The position numbers were made by a program, and so were the translations under genes. This document shows, piece by piece, positions 1-8,918 of a DNA stretch of 64,000 nucleotides. Positions within the stretch are counted from its first letter, which is position 1; each line of letters begins with the position of its first letter. Source of the DNA: Lysobacter niastensis (GTDB lineage: Bacteria > Pseudomonadota > Gammaproteobacteria > Xanthomonadales > Xanthomonadaceae); the NCBI RefSeq assembly GCF_015453285.1, contig NZ_JADLZT010000009.1:1-64000 (forward strand). Direction: 5' to 3'. The notes under the pieces were generated by a model. The model had not been told where the DNA came from. It saw only the letters and a list, made by a program, of their open reading frames with translations, and made no database searches.

Positions 1-162
1 GAGGGGGGTGGGGGGAACAGGCGCAGGCGGGGTGGTCGGCGCATCCTGGCTGCACCCCGCGAGCGGGAACTGCAACGCAAGAGCGCTTAAGCCGCTGCTG
101 ACGAGCAGGGCCCGTCGCAGCTGGTCGACCTTTCCGTTGGGGGTGAGTGACGACGAGGTCAT
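1..162 (-). CDS. N-terminus of a putative lipoprotein (truncated by window edge)
   Basis: An open frame runs leftward from an ATG at 162 to the window edge without a stop, giving 54 residues. The start has the form of an export signal: a polar N-region with twin arginines (residues 16-17), a hydrophobic stretch, then a lipobox-like Leu-Ala-Gly-Cys at about residues 34-37, followed by a Pro/Thr-rich linker of the sort that tethers mature lipoproteins. The product is probably an exported, lipid-anchored protein with a Sec or Tat signal. Its function lies outside the window and cannot be named. The start choice rests on the signal-peptide shape only. Confidence 0.6.
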   Translation of the reverse strand, partial: MTSSSLTPNGKVDQLRRALLVSSGLSALALQFPLAGCSQDAPTTPPAPVPPTPL

Positions 163-462
163 GGTGAGCTCTAGACTGCGGAAACGTGGATGCGGGAGCA
201 CGAGGCTTCACGACTTGGGAGGGGGGGGTAGCCCGCCGATCGCCCAGCCATGCGCGAGATGGCTTTCGCGCTAGGCAACGCAGACACGTCGCAGACTTGA
301 TGTCCTTTCGGAAGCACGTGGCTTCGTTGCGATCGACGAACTAAGGGGGCGCCTCGGCGGGCAATAAGTCAATGCGATTCCAAGGCGGCGGGAACGCAGT
401 TCGCAACAGCAGGCAAGCCCGACGCAAGAGCGCGAAACTCGGCGGCAAACAGGGTGGAGTTC
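163..462. other. Intergenic region, no gene seen
   Basis: About 300 bases lie between the truncated lipoprotein gene and the stop of the tautomerase gene, both on the minus strand. Short frames here have no recognisable product. The promoter of the lipoprotein gene should lie here, but I cannot pick out a convincing box. Confidence 0.5.
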
Positions 463-768
463 TCAGCCCTTCGTCTTCGGTGGCATGAGGTCGGCGAACT
501 CCTGCCGCGTGATTGGGTGGCCGTTTATCATCTCGAACACCTGCTTCGAGCGACCTAAGGTATCCAGCAAGGACCGGGGGCCCTCGAATGGACGGCCACC
601 GATATGCCAACCATCGGTGTGCAGCTCTTCGATCAGAACCCACACCACCTCACGAAAGGCCTCAGAGCCTTCGCACTTCACCATCACGTCGGTGATCTGC
701 CTGGCCATGTCGTGCTTCTGCTCAGGCGAGAAGACTCCATCTACAAGTTTGATGTTGACGAACGGCAT
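463..768 (-). CDS. 4-oxalocrotonate tautomerase family protein
   Basis: The 101-residue product begins Met-Pro-Phe-Val-Asn-Ile, so removal of Met exposes the N-terminal proline that is the catalytic base of the 4-OT/MIF superfamily. It is longer than classical 62-residue 4-OT subunits and resembles the roughly 100-residue group (compare the Pro-1 start and the 'GRPFEGP' loop). An upstream in-frame Met exists, but the ATG at 768 is chosen because it places Pro at position 2 and has GGAG just upstream. It is expected to be a cytoplasmic keto-enol tautomerase of unknown substrate. It stands alone on the minus strand, divergent from the TehA-like gene. The family is well supported; the substrate is unknown. 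Confidence 0.8.
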   Translation of the reverse strand: MPFVNIKLVDGVFSPEQKHDMARQITDVMVKCEGSEAFREVVWVLIEELHTDGWHIGGRPFEGPRSLLDTLGRSKQVFEMINGHPITRQEFADLMPPKTKG

Positions 769-1031
769 GATCGGTACTCCGCAAGTGGGGGGCTGCATGT
801 CAAGTGGCCATGCGCCAAGCAAGCAGACGCGCGCCAGCGATGGCGGTCAATACGACTCGGGCCTCCGGCGGTCTAACCCCGCAATCTTGAAAAGGACCAG
901 CGCAACCATGCGCAACTGCGCGCCCAACGTCGCGCATAGACTCGGTAGCGAAAGATGAGACGCGTCGCGCACGACACGTGGAACATGCTCGATGCGCGCG
1001 ACCGCTCATCTCCGTAACTACGGAGGTCACC

Positions 1032-2015
1032 ATGCGCGCTATTGCACCGCCGGCCTCGCTCTTCGGTGCCGTACTCGGGATCGTTGGCTTGGGCGCGAGT
1101 TGGCGGGCAGCTGCCGTGCTGTGGAATGTGCCAACCACCATTGGCGAATCCATCATGGTTGCCGGCGCGATCGTATGGGCGATCCTGGCCATGAGTTATC
1201 TACTCAAGTGGCTGCTCCAGCGCGAAGAGGCGTTAGCCGAACTGCGTCATCCGATCCAGTGCTGTTACATCTCACTGGTGCCGGCTACGACCACGTTGAT
1301 GGGCCTTGTCCTCGCGCCCCATTACCGCGGTACTGCAGTCGTGCTCTGGATCGTAGGCACCGTCTGTCAGATCGGCTTCGCGGCATACCGCGCCGGCGGC
1401 CTGTGGCGCGGTGGCCTGAACATTGAAGCGGTGACTCCGATCCTCTTCCTGCCATCCGTGGCCGCAAACCTCATCAGCTCGATTGTCGCGGGCGTGCTTG
1501 GCTTGACCTCGTGGGGCTTGCTGTTCTTCGGGATGGGCTTCTTCAGCTGGATCGTTATCGAGTCCGCGATCGTGTTTAGGCTATGGACTGCAGCGCCGTT
1601 GCCGATGCCGTTGAGGCCGGCGTTAGGCATTCACATGGCCCCGCCAGTCGTTGCATCGGTGGCGTACTTGGTCAATACCGACGGACCGGCGGATCTGTTC
1701 GTTCAAGCCATGTGGGGCTACGGCTTGCTGCAATTGGTAATGCTCGCGCGACTGCTGCCTTGGGTCAGCGACCAGCCTTTCTCCGTTTCCTACTGGGGCT
1801 ACAGCTTTGGCGTCACCGCCATCTCGACAGGCGCGCTGCAGATGGCGTCACGCGGCGGAAGCGAGGCAATCAGCGTCTTGGCACCGCTGGTCTTTGTCAT
1901 CAGCAACGCCGCCATCGCGGCGCTGGGAGTTGGGACGTTGACTCGGATCGTACAGGGGCGATTGCTGCCGCCGCGTCTGACGGGCGAGCGGACCGTGAAG
2001 GAGGCGCCGCCGTGA
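1032..2015 (+). CDS. TehA/SLAC1-type anion channel or tellurite-resistance protein
   Basis: The 327-residue polytopic membrane protein is close in length to E. coli TehA (330) and carries about ten hydrophobic segments across its whole length, as expected for the TehA/SLAC1 family of inner-membrane anion channels and dicarboxylate-type carriers. The start at 1032 is preferred over an upstream in-frame ATG because GGAGG sits seven bases before it and the protein then begins shortly before the first membrane segment. It is monocistronic, between the divergent tautomerase and a convergent AraC gene. Substrate (tellurite, nitrate, chloride or organic acid) cannot be read from the sequence; family assignment is by overall composition and pattern. 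Confidence 0.75.
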   Translation: MRAIAPPASLFGAVLGIVGLGASWRAAAVLWNVPTTIGESIMVAGAIVWAILAMSYLLKWLLQREEALAELRHPIQCCYISLVPATTTLMGLVLAPHYRGTAVVLWIVGTVCQIGFAAYRAGGLWRGGLNIEAVTPILFLPSVAANLISSIVAGVLGLTSWGLLFFGMGFFSWIVIESAIVFRLWTAAPLPMPLRPALGIHMAPPVVASVAYLVNTDGPADLFVQAMWGYGLLQLVMLARLLPWVSDQPFSVSYWGYSFGVTAISTGALQMASRGGSEAISVLAPLVFVISNAAIAALGVGTLTRIVQGRLLPPRLTGERTVKEAPP

Positions 2016-2086
2016 CCCGGTACCACCGCGCAACAGCCAACAAGACTCCACAGGATCGTGGCATGGGCGCGCCGCGGAGGGCGGGC

Positions 2087-3010
2087 TCAGGCCGCCTCTT
2101 CGTGGTGCGTGCGACGAAACGCGCCAGGCGCCAGTCCCGTCTCGCGCTTGAAGACGCGGCTGAAAGCGGCGACCGACTCGTAGCCAACGCGTTCTGCCAC
2201 CTCGGAGATCGAAAAGTTGCGTTGCTGCAGCAAGCGCACCGCACGGTGCACGCGCCAAGCGGTCAGGTACTCGAGCGGGGCCTGACCCACAACCGACTTG
2301 AACCGGGACGCGAACGCCGAGCGGGACATCCCTGCAATGCGCGCCAAACTCTCGACAGTCCAGTCGCCCGCAAAGTTCGCGTGCATCGCTTCAAGGCTGA
2401 GCGCCAGTTGTCGGTCCGAAAGAGCGGCAAGCCAGCCTCGCGCCAGTTCGTGGGGCTGAGCCGAGTAGGCGCGGAGGGCGTGCACGAACAGCAGCTCGAA
2501 CAATCGGCTGACCACGGCTTCCGAGCCCAGCCCTGGACGCTCCGTCTCCAGAGCCAGCAGTTCAAGGACCGACTGGAAAGCAAGGCTGCGCGACTGATCG
2601 AGCTTCAAGTGGAGCAGCTTGGGAAGCACGCTCAGCAGCGGCCGTACTTCGTCGGTGTCAACGTCAAAGAAGCCGCTGACAAAGGTCGTGAGCGGGCCAC
2701 CACCTCCCACCTCGATCCGATTGCCCACGCGCAGCTTCTCGACCTCGACGCAATCGATCGTCTGCGAAGCCTCGTCATCGAACATCCGGTAGGGATCGGC
2801 GTCAAACATGATGAACACGTCGCCACCGCACAGCCGGATCGGTTCGGGATGCGAGGACGTTGTCAGCACGGCCGACCCGCGCACGACCAGCACGAACTTC
2901 ACCACCGGGTCGCCCCGCGAGGCCCAACCCCATGGCGCCGTGGCGTCCAGGCGCGTGAACTGCGCCCCGCGAATGTTCATTCCAGCGATTACGTCAGACA
3001 GAGGGTCCAT
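2087..3010 (-). CDS. AraC-family transcriptional regulator, cupin N-terminus
   Basis: The 307-residue protein has a cupin-like sensor region (about residues 1-130) and a C-terminal pair of helix-turn-helix motifs of AraC/XylS type (about 200-300), including 'LARIAGMSRSAFASRFK' and the second-helix signature 'VAERVGYESVAAFSRVFK'. The N-terminal start 'MDPLSDVI' is typical of the AraC regulators that control adjacent oxidoreductases. AAGGTGG sits before the ATG at 3010, favouring it over an upstream Met. It is divergent from the NTF2-like gene at 3105 with about 95 bases between starts, so it probably controls that gene and the oxidoreductase run downstream. The ligand is unknown. Confidence 0.88.
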   Translation of the reverse strand: MDPLSDVIAGMNIRGAQFTRLDATAPWGWASRGDPVVKFVLVVRGSAVLTTSSHPEPIRLCGGDVFIMFDADPYRMFDDEASQTIDCVEVEKLRVGNRIEVGGGGPLTTFVSGFFDVDTDEVRPLLSVLPKLLHLKLDQSRSLAFQSVLELLALETERPGLGSEAVVSRLFELLFVHALRAYSAQPHELARGWLAALSDRQLALSLEAMHANFAGDWTVESLARIAGMSRSAFASRFKSVVGQAPLEYLTAWRVHRAVRLLQQRNFSISEVAERVGYESVAAFSRVFKRETGLAPGAFRRTHHEEAA

Positions 3011-3104
3011 GCGCCACCTTGGACGATCAGGCAAAAGATTCGGACGCAAAGTTCTAGATCATCCACAAAACCAACCATAGCATGGACGACAACGAGGTGA
3101 GTCC

Positions 3105-3542
3105 ATGAATAGCGCAATCGAACAGGTAAGGCTGAACAAGGCGAGGTACTGCCGTTTCCTCGACACCAAGCAGTGGGAGGCGTTCGCCGCATTGTTCGTC
3201 GCAGACGCGAAGGCCTCGGTCTTCGATCCAGAGGGTGGGCTGATCGCCGAGTTCCAGATGGCAGGCGCATTCGTCAATGCCGCCCGGCAGTTCCTGGAGG
3301 GCGCCCGATCCATTCACCAAGTGCACAACGACGAACTCGAATTGGTCTCGGAAGACGAGATCAGCGCGATCTGGTCCATGGAGGACTACATCGTCTTCCC
3401 CTTTGCATCCAAGGGCGAACCCATAAGCGTGCACGGCTACGGCCACTACAACGAGCGCTGGGTCCGTAAGGACGGGGTGTGGCGGATTTCAAAGCTTGAA
3501 CTTCGACGCACCATTCTCGAGCTCACCCCCTCAATCGACTAA
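3105..3542 (+). CDS. SnoaL/NTF2-like domain protein
   Basis: The 145-residue protein fits the nuclear-transport-factor-2/SnoaL_4 fold: an N-terminal helical segment beginning 'IEQVRLNKARYCRFLD', then alternating strands ending in 'WRISKLELRR'. Such proteins are small cytoplasmic enzymes or binding proteins (cyclases, isomerases, dehydratases) with a cone-shaped pocket. A GAGGTG ribosome site precedes the ATG. It is the first gene of a plus-strand run: the Gfo/Idh oxidoreductase starts 12 bases after its stop. A shared small-molecule catabolic role, controlled by the divergent AraC protein, is inferred from position only. Confidence 0.8.
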   Translation: MNSAIEQVRLNKARYCRFLDTKQWEAFAALFVADAKASVFDPEGGLIAEFQMAGAFVNAARQFLEGARSIHQVHNDELELVSEDEISAIWSMEDYIVFPFASKGEPISVHGYGHYNERWVRKDGVWRISKLELRRTILELTPSID

Positions 3543-3554
3543 GAAGCAGTACCC

Positions 3555-4646
3555 ATGAACGACACCCCGATCCGCGTCGGCATCATCGGCGTCCACCCTG
3601 ATCAGGGGTGGGCAAGCACGGCGCACCTCCCTGCGCTGAAGGCGCTCCCGCAGTACCACGTGCAAGCGCTAAGTCACCACGACGCATCCATTGCAAAGAC
3701 CGCAGCGGAGAAGTTCGCGGTTCCTCTGCACTTCGATTCCAGCTTGGCCCTCGTCGAGCACCCCGAGGTTGACCTCGTAGTTGTCTCGGTCAAAGTCCCG
3801 CGCCACCGCGCGTTGATCATGCAAGCCCTCAACGCTGGCAAAGCGGTCTTCTCCGAGTGGCCACTCGGCGTCGACCTGGCCGAAGCGCAGATGCTGCACG
3901 AGGTCGCGACATCGAAAGGGCTGGCGTCGTCCATTGGCTTGCAGACGCGATCCGCTCCGGCGTTCGCGTATGTGCGCGACTTGATTGCGTCCGGCTACGT
4001 GGGCGAAGTGTTATCCGCCACCATGATCGGGTCGGGCATCATCTGGGGCGACGCCATGAGCGAGGGATATGCCTACACCCTGGATCCACTCAATGGCGCA
4101 GCGATGGTGAACGTGCCGTTCGCCCACTCGATCGATGGGCTGCTGCACGTCCTCAACGCACGTTTCGAGACCGTTAACGGCCTGCTAAGCAACGCCCGCC
4201 GGACAGTTCGGATGACCGAGACGGGCGTCGAGCGCCCGCTGTCCGTTCCCGACCAGATCCAGGTGGTGGGACGCTTGACCAACGGGGCGAACCTCACGGC
4301 GCACTTCCGCGGTGGCTTGTCGCGAGGGACCAATTTCCATGTCGAGATCAACGGTACTCAAGGCGATTTGGTCATCACCAGCCCGGTGGGCTATGTCGGC
4401 ATCGGGGGCACCCGTCTGATGGGCGCGCGCCTGGACGAGGCGCTGCACGAGCTTGAGATCCCGGATAACTACGACCTCTACCGCGAAGTCGGCATGCCGG
4501 CGCAGAGCATTGCCATCGGCTACGCGCGGCTGGCTACGGATTTGCGCAAGGGCACCCGCCTCAGCCCGACCTTTGCAGATGCCGTTGAGTTGCACCGGCT
4601 GATCACCGCGGTTGAACACAGCGAAGGTGCGCAACAGCGCCTCTAA
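3555..4646 (+). CDS. Gfo/Idh/MocA-family NAD(P)-dependent oxidoreductase
   Basis: The 363-residue protein starts with a Rossmann dinucleotide-binding pattern 'VGIIGVHPDQGW' and continues with the family's typical 'EHPEVDLVVVSVKVPRH' and 'KAVFSEWPLG' segments, followed by a C-terminal alpha/beta substrate domain. The Glu-Trp-Pro in place of the usual Glu-Lys-Pro near residue 103 is notable, because that Lys is catalytic in sugar dehydrogenases of the family; a Gal80-like binding or altered chemistry is possible. It lies 12 bases after the NTF2-like gene and is followed by two MDR reductases, suggesting one transcript. Substrate unknown. Confidence 0.86.
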   Translation: MNDTPIRVGIIGVHPDQGWASTAHLPALKALPQYHVQALSHHDASIAKTAAEKFAVPLHFDSSLALVEHPEVDLVVVSVKVPRHRALIMQALNAGKAVFSEWPLGVDLAEAQMLHEVATSKGLASSIGLQTRSAPAFAYVRDLIASGYVGEVLSATMIGSGIIWGDAMSEGYAYTLDPLNGAAMVNVPFAHSIDGLLHVLNARFETVNGLLSNARRTVRMTETGVERPLSVPDQIQVVGRLTNGANLTAHFRGGLSRGTNFHVEINGTQGDLVITSPVGYVGIGGTRLMGARLDEALHELEIPDNYDLYREVGMPAQSIAIGYARLATDLRKGTRLSPTFADAVELHRLITAVEHSEGAQQRL

Positions 4647-4684
4647 CTTGCGTTGGCGCACTACAAACTTACCGAGCTCTGAAT

Positions 4685-5680
4685 ATGAAAGCCATTGCGA
4701 TGTCATCCCCCGGCGGCATTGAAGTGCTGACCCTGATCGACGCTGCGGAACCGCGAGCCGGCATGGGGCAAGTCCTCGTGGAAGTCGCGGCCGCGGGCGT
4801 GAACTTCATGGACACCGGTGTGCGACGCGGCCAGTTTTGGACCGAGATGCCCAACCCCAAAGTCCTGGGGGTCGAAGGCGCGGGGCGAATCCTGGAGGTC
4901 GGTCCCGGCGTCGACGACCTGCAGCCCGGCCAGCGGGTCGCATGGGTATACGCCCCCGGAAGCTACGCCGAACGCTTGGTCATCCCAGCGAGCGCAGTCG
5001 TCCCGATTCCCGATGGCATCGATGATCGCACGGCCGCGTCATTGATGATGCAAGGCATCACCGCCAGCCACTTCGCAACCGAGTTTTACCCGATACAGCC
5101 CGGCGACATCGCGCTCGTGCATGCCGCTGCTGGCGGCGTCGGCCTGTTGTTGACCCAGATCATCAAACTGCGTGGTGGTCGCGTAATCGGCCGGGTGTCG
5201 CACCGGGACAAGGTCGCAACGGCTCAAGCCGCCGGCGCGGATCACGTGATCGTGGACGTTGAAGGCTGTTTCGCCGAAGAGGTGATGCGATTGACTCAGG
5301 GCGAAGGCGTGAACGTTGTCTACGACGGCTCAGGGCCAACCACCTTCGAGGGCTCGCTCGCGTCATTGCGCCGCAATGGCACGTTCTGCTGGTTTGGCCC
5401 AGTATTAGGTCCGCCAGCGGATTTCGATCTCACGAGCCTGCCACGCAGCATCAAGATCGGCTACGCCGTATTCTTCGATCACGTGCCAACGCCAGGGCTA
5501 CTTCGCGCGCGTGCGGCGCAACTGTTCGACTGGGTCTTGGACGGGAAGTTGCGGGTATATGTCGGTGCTACGTATCCCCTCGCCGCAGCGGCGCAGGCCC
5601 ACCTCGATATCGAGGGTCGCCGCACCACCGGAAAGTCGCTCTTGATGCCCGCAACGGGCCGCTCGGACGCGCCTGCCTGA
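4685..5680 (+). CDS. Zinc-less MDR quinone oxidoreductase (Qor-like)
   Basis: The 331-residue protein has the layout of NADPH:quinone reductase: an N-terminal GroES-like domain containing 'VAAAGVNFMDTGVRRG' and a central Rossmann segment 'HAAAGGVGLLLTQIIKLRGG' beginning near residue 144. The structural zinc cysteines of alcohol dehydrogenases are missing, which places it in the zinc-independent branch. It probably reduces quinones or activated enones with NADPH in the cytoplasm. It follows the Gfo/Idh gene by 38 bases and is followed 82 bases later by a second MDR member, which is only distantly similar. No ribosome site stands out before the ATG. Confidence 0.87.
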   Translation: MKAIAMSSPGGIEVLTLIDAAEPRAGMGQVLVEVAAAGVNFMDTGVRRGQFWTEMPNPKVLGVEGAGRILEVGPGVDDLQPGQRVAWVYAPGSYAERLVIPASAVVPIPDGIDDRTAASLMMQGITASHFATEFYPIQPGDIALVHAAAGGVGLLLTQIIKLRGGRVIGRVSHRDKVATAQAAGADHVIVDVEGCFAEEVMRLTQGEGVNVVYDGSGPTTFEGSLASLRRNGTFCWFGPVLGPPADFDLTSLPRSIKIGYAVFFDHVPTPGLLRARAAQLFDWVLDGKLRVYVGATYPLAAAAQAHLDIEGRRTTGKSLLMPATGRSDAPA

Positions 5681-5762
5681 TCGGAGCGACACGTGTCTTG
5701 GGCGCGCCCCGCCGTACACGGCCCGGTTCGCCGATTCCAAACCCTCTACGTAGGAGATTGTC

Positions 5763-6770
5763 ATGAACACCATCATTCCTTCTTCCATGCTCGCATCCGT
5801 GCAGGACGTCGAAGGCGAGGCGCTGCAGGTGCGCCTTGTCGCTGCCCCGACCTTGGAGGCGGGCCAGGTACTGGTGCGGGTGCAGGCCGTCGGGCTTAAT
5901 CCCCTCGATACCAAAATCCGTGCTGGCAAAGCCGCGCATGCGCAACATCCGCTGCCGGCCATCCTCGGCATCGATATGGCGGGCGTAGTCGTAGCCGTCG
6001 GCCCAGGCGTAGAGGGGTTCGCGGCTGACGACGAGGTCTTTGGCATGACCGGCGGCGTAGGCGGCGTGCAAGGTGCACTCGCTCAGTTTGCAGTCGTCGA
6101 TCCGGCCTTGCTCGCGCATCGCCCCAAGTCCCTCACCGCGCGCGAGGCGGCGGCGCTCCCCCTCGTGTTCATCACTGCTTGGGAAGGGTTGGTGGACCGC
6201 GCCCGGGTCGCACCGGGAAAGACCGTCCTCATTCACGGCGGTGCGGGCGGCATCGGGCACGTGGCGGTCCAGATCGCCAAGGCCCACGGTGCGACTGTGT
6301 TTGCGACAGCGAACGCCGCGCAGCGGGCTTACGTCGAAAGCCTGGGCGCCACGTTTATCGACTACCAGCAAGAGTCGGTGGAGGAATACGTTGCGCGGTA
6401 CACCGACGGCGAAGGCTTCGACATCATCTTCGATACTGTGGGTGGCGCGATCCTGGACAACTCCTTCAAGGCGGCACGCCGCTACCACGGTCACGTCGTC
6501 AGCGCGCTGGGGTGGGGTACGCACTCCATCGCGCCGCTGTCCTTTCGTGGTGCGACGTACTCCGGCGTCTTTACCTTGATGCCATTGTTGAGCGGTCGCG
6601 ATCGGGCGCATCACGGAGACATCATGCGCGAGGCGTCGCGCCTGGCAGACGCCGGACAGCTGCGTCCTCGTGTGGACCCCAATCGCTTCAGCCTGAATAC
6701 TGCCGAAGAGGCTTACCAGTACGTCGAATCCGGCGACACGGCCGGCAAAGTGGTGGTCGAGGTGGAATAG
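5763..6770 (+). CDS. Second zinc-less MDR oxidoreductase
   Basis: This 335-residue medium-chain reductase shows the MDR plan: GroES-like part with 'VQAVGLNPLDTKIRAG', then the nucleotide-binding motif 'HGGAGGIGHVAVQIAKAHGA' near residue 157. It has no zinc-binding cysteine set, so quinone or enone reduction is more likely than alcohol oxidation. AGGAG lies seven bases before the ATG. It is not a recent duplicate of the preceding gene; identity is limited to the family motifs. Together with the upstream Gfo/Idh, NTF2-like and Qor-like genes it completes a four-gene plus-strand run whose substrate is unknown. Confidence 0.87.
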   Translation: MNTIIPSSMLASVQDVEGEALQVRLVAAPTLEAGQVLVRVQAVGLNPLDTKIRAGKAAHAQHPLPAILGIDMAGVVVAVGPGVEGFAADDEVFGMTGGVGGVQGALAQFAVVDPALLAHRPKSLTAREAAALPLVFITAWEGLVDRARVAPGKTVLIHGGAGGIGHVAVQIAKAHGATVFATANAAQRAYVESLGATFIDYQQESVEEYVARYTDGEGFDIIFDTVGGAILDNSFKAARRYHGHVVSALGWGTHSIAPLSFRGATYSGVFTLMPLLSGRDRAHHGDIMREASRLADAGQLRPRVDPNRFSLNTAEEAYQYVESGDTAGKVVVEVE

Positions 6771-6863
6771 CGGTCGTTGGCACACCGAATGTCAAGTCGC
6801 ACCCGTAAAGCGATCTGGATGCATGGTGGCAACCGGCGTGGTCGCCACCATGCCCCACGCGGC

Positions 6864-7298
6864 TTACGACTCGGAGATCATGACGAACCCTTGCTGGACG
6901 AGCTCCGTCGTTCTCGCCATCGCATCAGTATTGATCTGGACGCCTTTCAGCGTGTCCGCATTCGTCCAGCCGTGTGCCTGCGCCGTGGCACCACACAACT
7001 CAATTCGCGCGCCGCGATCTATCAGGTTTACCAGTAAGCCCTTATAGGGATTCCCGGTATCGATATTGCGATCGCTGTTGTATGACTGGTCGTGCAGGGT
7101 CACGTGACCTGCGTTCGTGTGGAAGACGGCGACCACCTGCGCAGAAGCATTCCATGCGCCAACATCGTCCATGAGCAACTTGAGATGGAACAGCGCCGCG
7201 GGCAAATCCCCCTCGAAAGACAGAGACGCGATGCTGAAGACGTTCTTTACCCGCGCCAGCTTGACGGGGACATCAATGCGAAGTTCGTTGGTTTCCAT
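6864..7298 (-). CDS. DsrE-family protein
   Basis: The 144-residue protein has the DsrE/DsrF-like outline: an early 'ALFHLKLLMDDVGAWN' helix, a 'VVAVFHTNAGHVTLH' strand, a 'LIDRGARIELCGATAQAHGW' segment containing one Cys at the position often used for sulfur handling in this fold, and a C-terminal 'GFVMI' strand. Such proteins are small cytoplasmic sulfur-relay or binding proteins. The ATG at 7298 has GGAGCC upstream; an extension to an earlier in-frame start would be non-homologous. It is monocistronic and convergent to the MDR gene. A role in sulfur transfer is family knowledge, not shown here. Confidence 0.75.
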   Translation of the reverse strand: METNELRIDVPVKLARVKNVFSIASLSFEGDLPAALFHLKLLMDDVGAWNASAQVVAVFHTNAGHVTLHDQSYNSDRNIDTGNPYKGLLVNLIDRGARIELCGATAQAHGWTNADTLKGVQINTDAMARTTELVQQGFVMISES

Positions 7299-7587
7299 GG
7301 TCAGGCTCCGGGAGATGGTGAACCCAGCGGCCGTGCCACGTGACGCAGAAGGCAACACGGAGTGGGTTTGTGCAGGAAGCGCCTGCCATCAAGACGAGTC
7401 AATGCCGCAACATGGTTTCGGTGCTTCGGTCAGCAATTACAAGAAAGCACTGCGCAATGCTGCGAAACCTTGTTTGAGCTGGTGCTACATCATTGACCTG
7501 CCCTGATGCGACGATGAAGTGGCGCCAAGTCCGGAACCAAATAGTGCGAGAAAGCTGCATTAGTTGTACGTTAGAGAGGCCATCAAG

Positions 7588-8505
7588 ATGTTCACGACTC
7601 CATTTGGTTTTCAGTCCACCGCCGCACAGGTTCTGGAAGGCGTCGACCTTGCAGGCAAGCGTGCCATCGTCACCGGCGCGTCGTCCGGTATTGGCGTAGA
7701 GACGGCGAGGGCACTCGCCCGCGCGGGTGCCGAGGTCACGTTGGCGGTGCGCGACGTCGAGTCAGGACACCGTGTCGTGGCGCAGATACGCCAGGCCATA
7801 GGCGACGGGCAGCTTCAAGTGCGTCCGCTGGACCTGTCCGATCTCAACACTGTTCGTGAGTTCACCGACAGTTGGATGGGGCCACTGCACATCCTGGTGA
7901 ACAACGCCGGCATCATGGCCACGCCGACGCTAGTACGCGGTGCCGACGGTTGGGAGGGGCAAATGGCGACCAACTTCCTTGGCCACTTTGCCCTGACGAT
8001 GGGCTTGAAGGATTCCTTGGCTGACGCAGGCAATGCGCGCGTTGTGTGCCTAAGTTCTAGCGCGCATCTGCTGGCACCCGTGATCTTCGACGATCCACAC
8101 TTCAACTTCGTTCAGTACGACCCGCTCGTCGCCTATGGGCAATCAAAGACCGCATGCGCGTTGCTGGCCGTCGGAATCACGCATCTGTGGCGCGGCAAAT
8201 ACGGGATCAACGCCAACGCCGTGAACCCGGGAGCGATCGCGACCAATCTGCAGAAGCACACGGGTGGACTGAAGACACCGGAGAGCCGCCGAAAGACGGT
8301 TGAGCAGGGCGCCGCGACCACGACCCTCCTGGCGGGATCTCCGTTGCTCAGTGAGACGAGTGGCCTCTACTTCGAGGACGGCAACGAGGCTCCACCCGTT
8401 CTGGCGAGGCCAGATGACTTCCGCGGCGTGGCCCCTTACGCACTTGATGCCGGAAACGCCGAAAGACTGTGGCGGCTGGGGTCGAGCGTGGTGTCGGGAG
8501 GATGA
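7588..8505 (+). CDS. Short-chain dehydrogenase/reductase
   Basis: The 305-residue SDR contains the glycine-rich cofactor site 'TGASSGIG' near residue 30, the structural 'NNAGIM', a catalytic Ser in 'CLSSSAH' and the Tyr-x3-Lys pair in 'YGQSKTA'. Length and the C-terminal layout match the retinol-dehydrogenase/WW-domain-oxidoreductase-like SDRs that are often annotated as generic oxidoreductases. The ATG at 7588 has GAGAGG upstream and removes eight poorly conserved residues. It is monocistronic, and a strong palindromic terminator follows its stop. Substrate unknown. Confidence 0.9.
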   Translation: MFTTPFGFQSTAAQVLEGVDLAGKRAIVTGASSGIGVETARALARAGAEVTLAVRDVESGHRVVAQIRQAIGDGQLQVRPLDLSDLNTVREFTDSWMGPLHILVNNAGIMATPTLVRGADGWEGQMATNFLGHFALTMGLKDSLADAGNARVVCLSSSAHLLAPVIFDDPHFNFVQYDPLVAYGQSKTACALLAVGITHLWRGKYGINANAVNPGAIATNLQKHTGGLKTPESRRKTVEQGAATTTLLAGSPLLSETSGLYFEDGNEAPPVLARPDDFRGVAPYALDAGNAERLWRLGSSVVSGG

Positions 8506-8517
8506 CAACGCCTAGGC

Positions 8518-8547
8518 AGAACCCGGCCGAGGCCTCGGCCGGGTTCT
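8518..8547 (+). terminator. Perfect 30-base palindrome, likely terminator of the SDR gene
   Basis: The arms AGAACCCGGCCGAGG and CCTCGGCCGGGTTCT are perfect reverse complements and begin 13 bases after the SDR stop. The stem is very GC-rich; the downstream T-tract is short (CTCTT). Confidence 0.7.
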
Positions 8548-8918
8548 CTTGGCGAGTCGGTGCGAGACGTGGCTCGTCGTTGGGCAATCGCAAGCGCGGC
8601 AGCCCACTTTCTTTCTAGTGAGGCTTGTTAGCGTCGATAACCGGGCCTTATCGGCAGTGGCCATCCCGCTAGGCCAACTGTTCGGTCCAAGTCTTTCGAT
8701 ATTGGCGTGCGTTCGCCCTTGGTCGAATAGCCCACCCTGGCTAAGGGTGAGTTGGTATACCTATGGGTACAGTAATTAAAAAGTGGGTTTCTGAGGACTA
8801 CGCACGCCGAAAATCGGGCGGTGTCGGCGCCCCCGCAGACGCCACCCCTTTAGGAAGGACCCAAGACCAGGGGGCGGACCGATCGGCTATCGTCTGCAAC
8901 ACCAACCAGGGGACTTCG
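8548..8918. other. Gene-free stretch at left side of the integrative module
   Basis: No convincing gene is present. The stretch contains a locally A/T-rich patch around 8755-8785 (a possible promoter for the PLD-like gene) inside otherwise GC-rich sequence. I looked here for a copy of the tRNA-Glu 3' end and found none. A possible in-frame N-terminal extension of the PLD-like gene from 8763 has no ribosome site and unlikely composition. Confidence 0.5.

Noticed and set aside
5568-6785. 405-codon minus-strand frame opposite the second MDR gene
   Set aside because: Shadow of the MDR gene; the plus strand has the motif-complete reductase.
8763-8918. N-terminal extension of the PLD-like protein
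   Set aside because: No ribosome site precedes 8763, and the extra residues are low-complexity; ATG 8919 follows AGGGGA.
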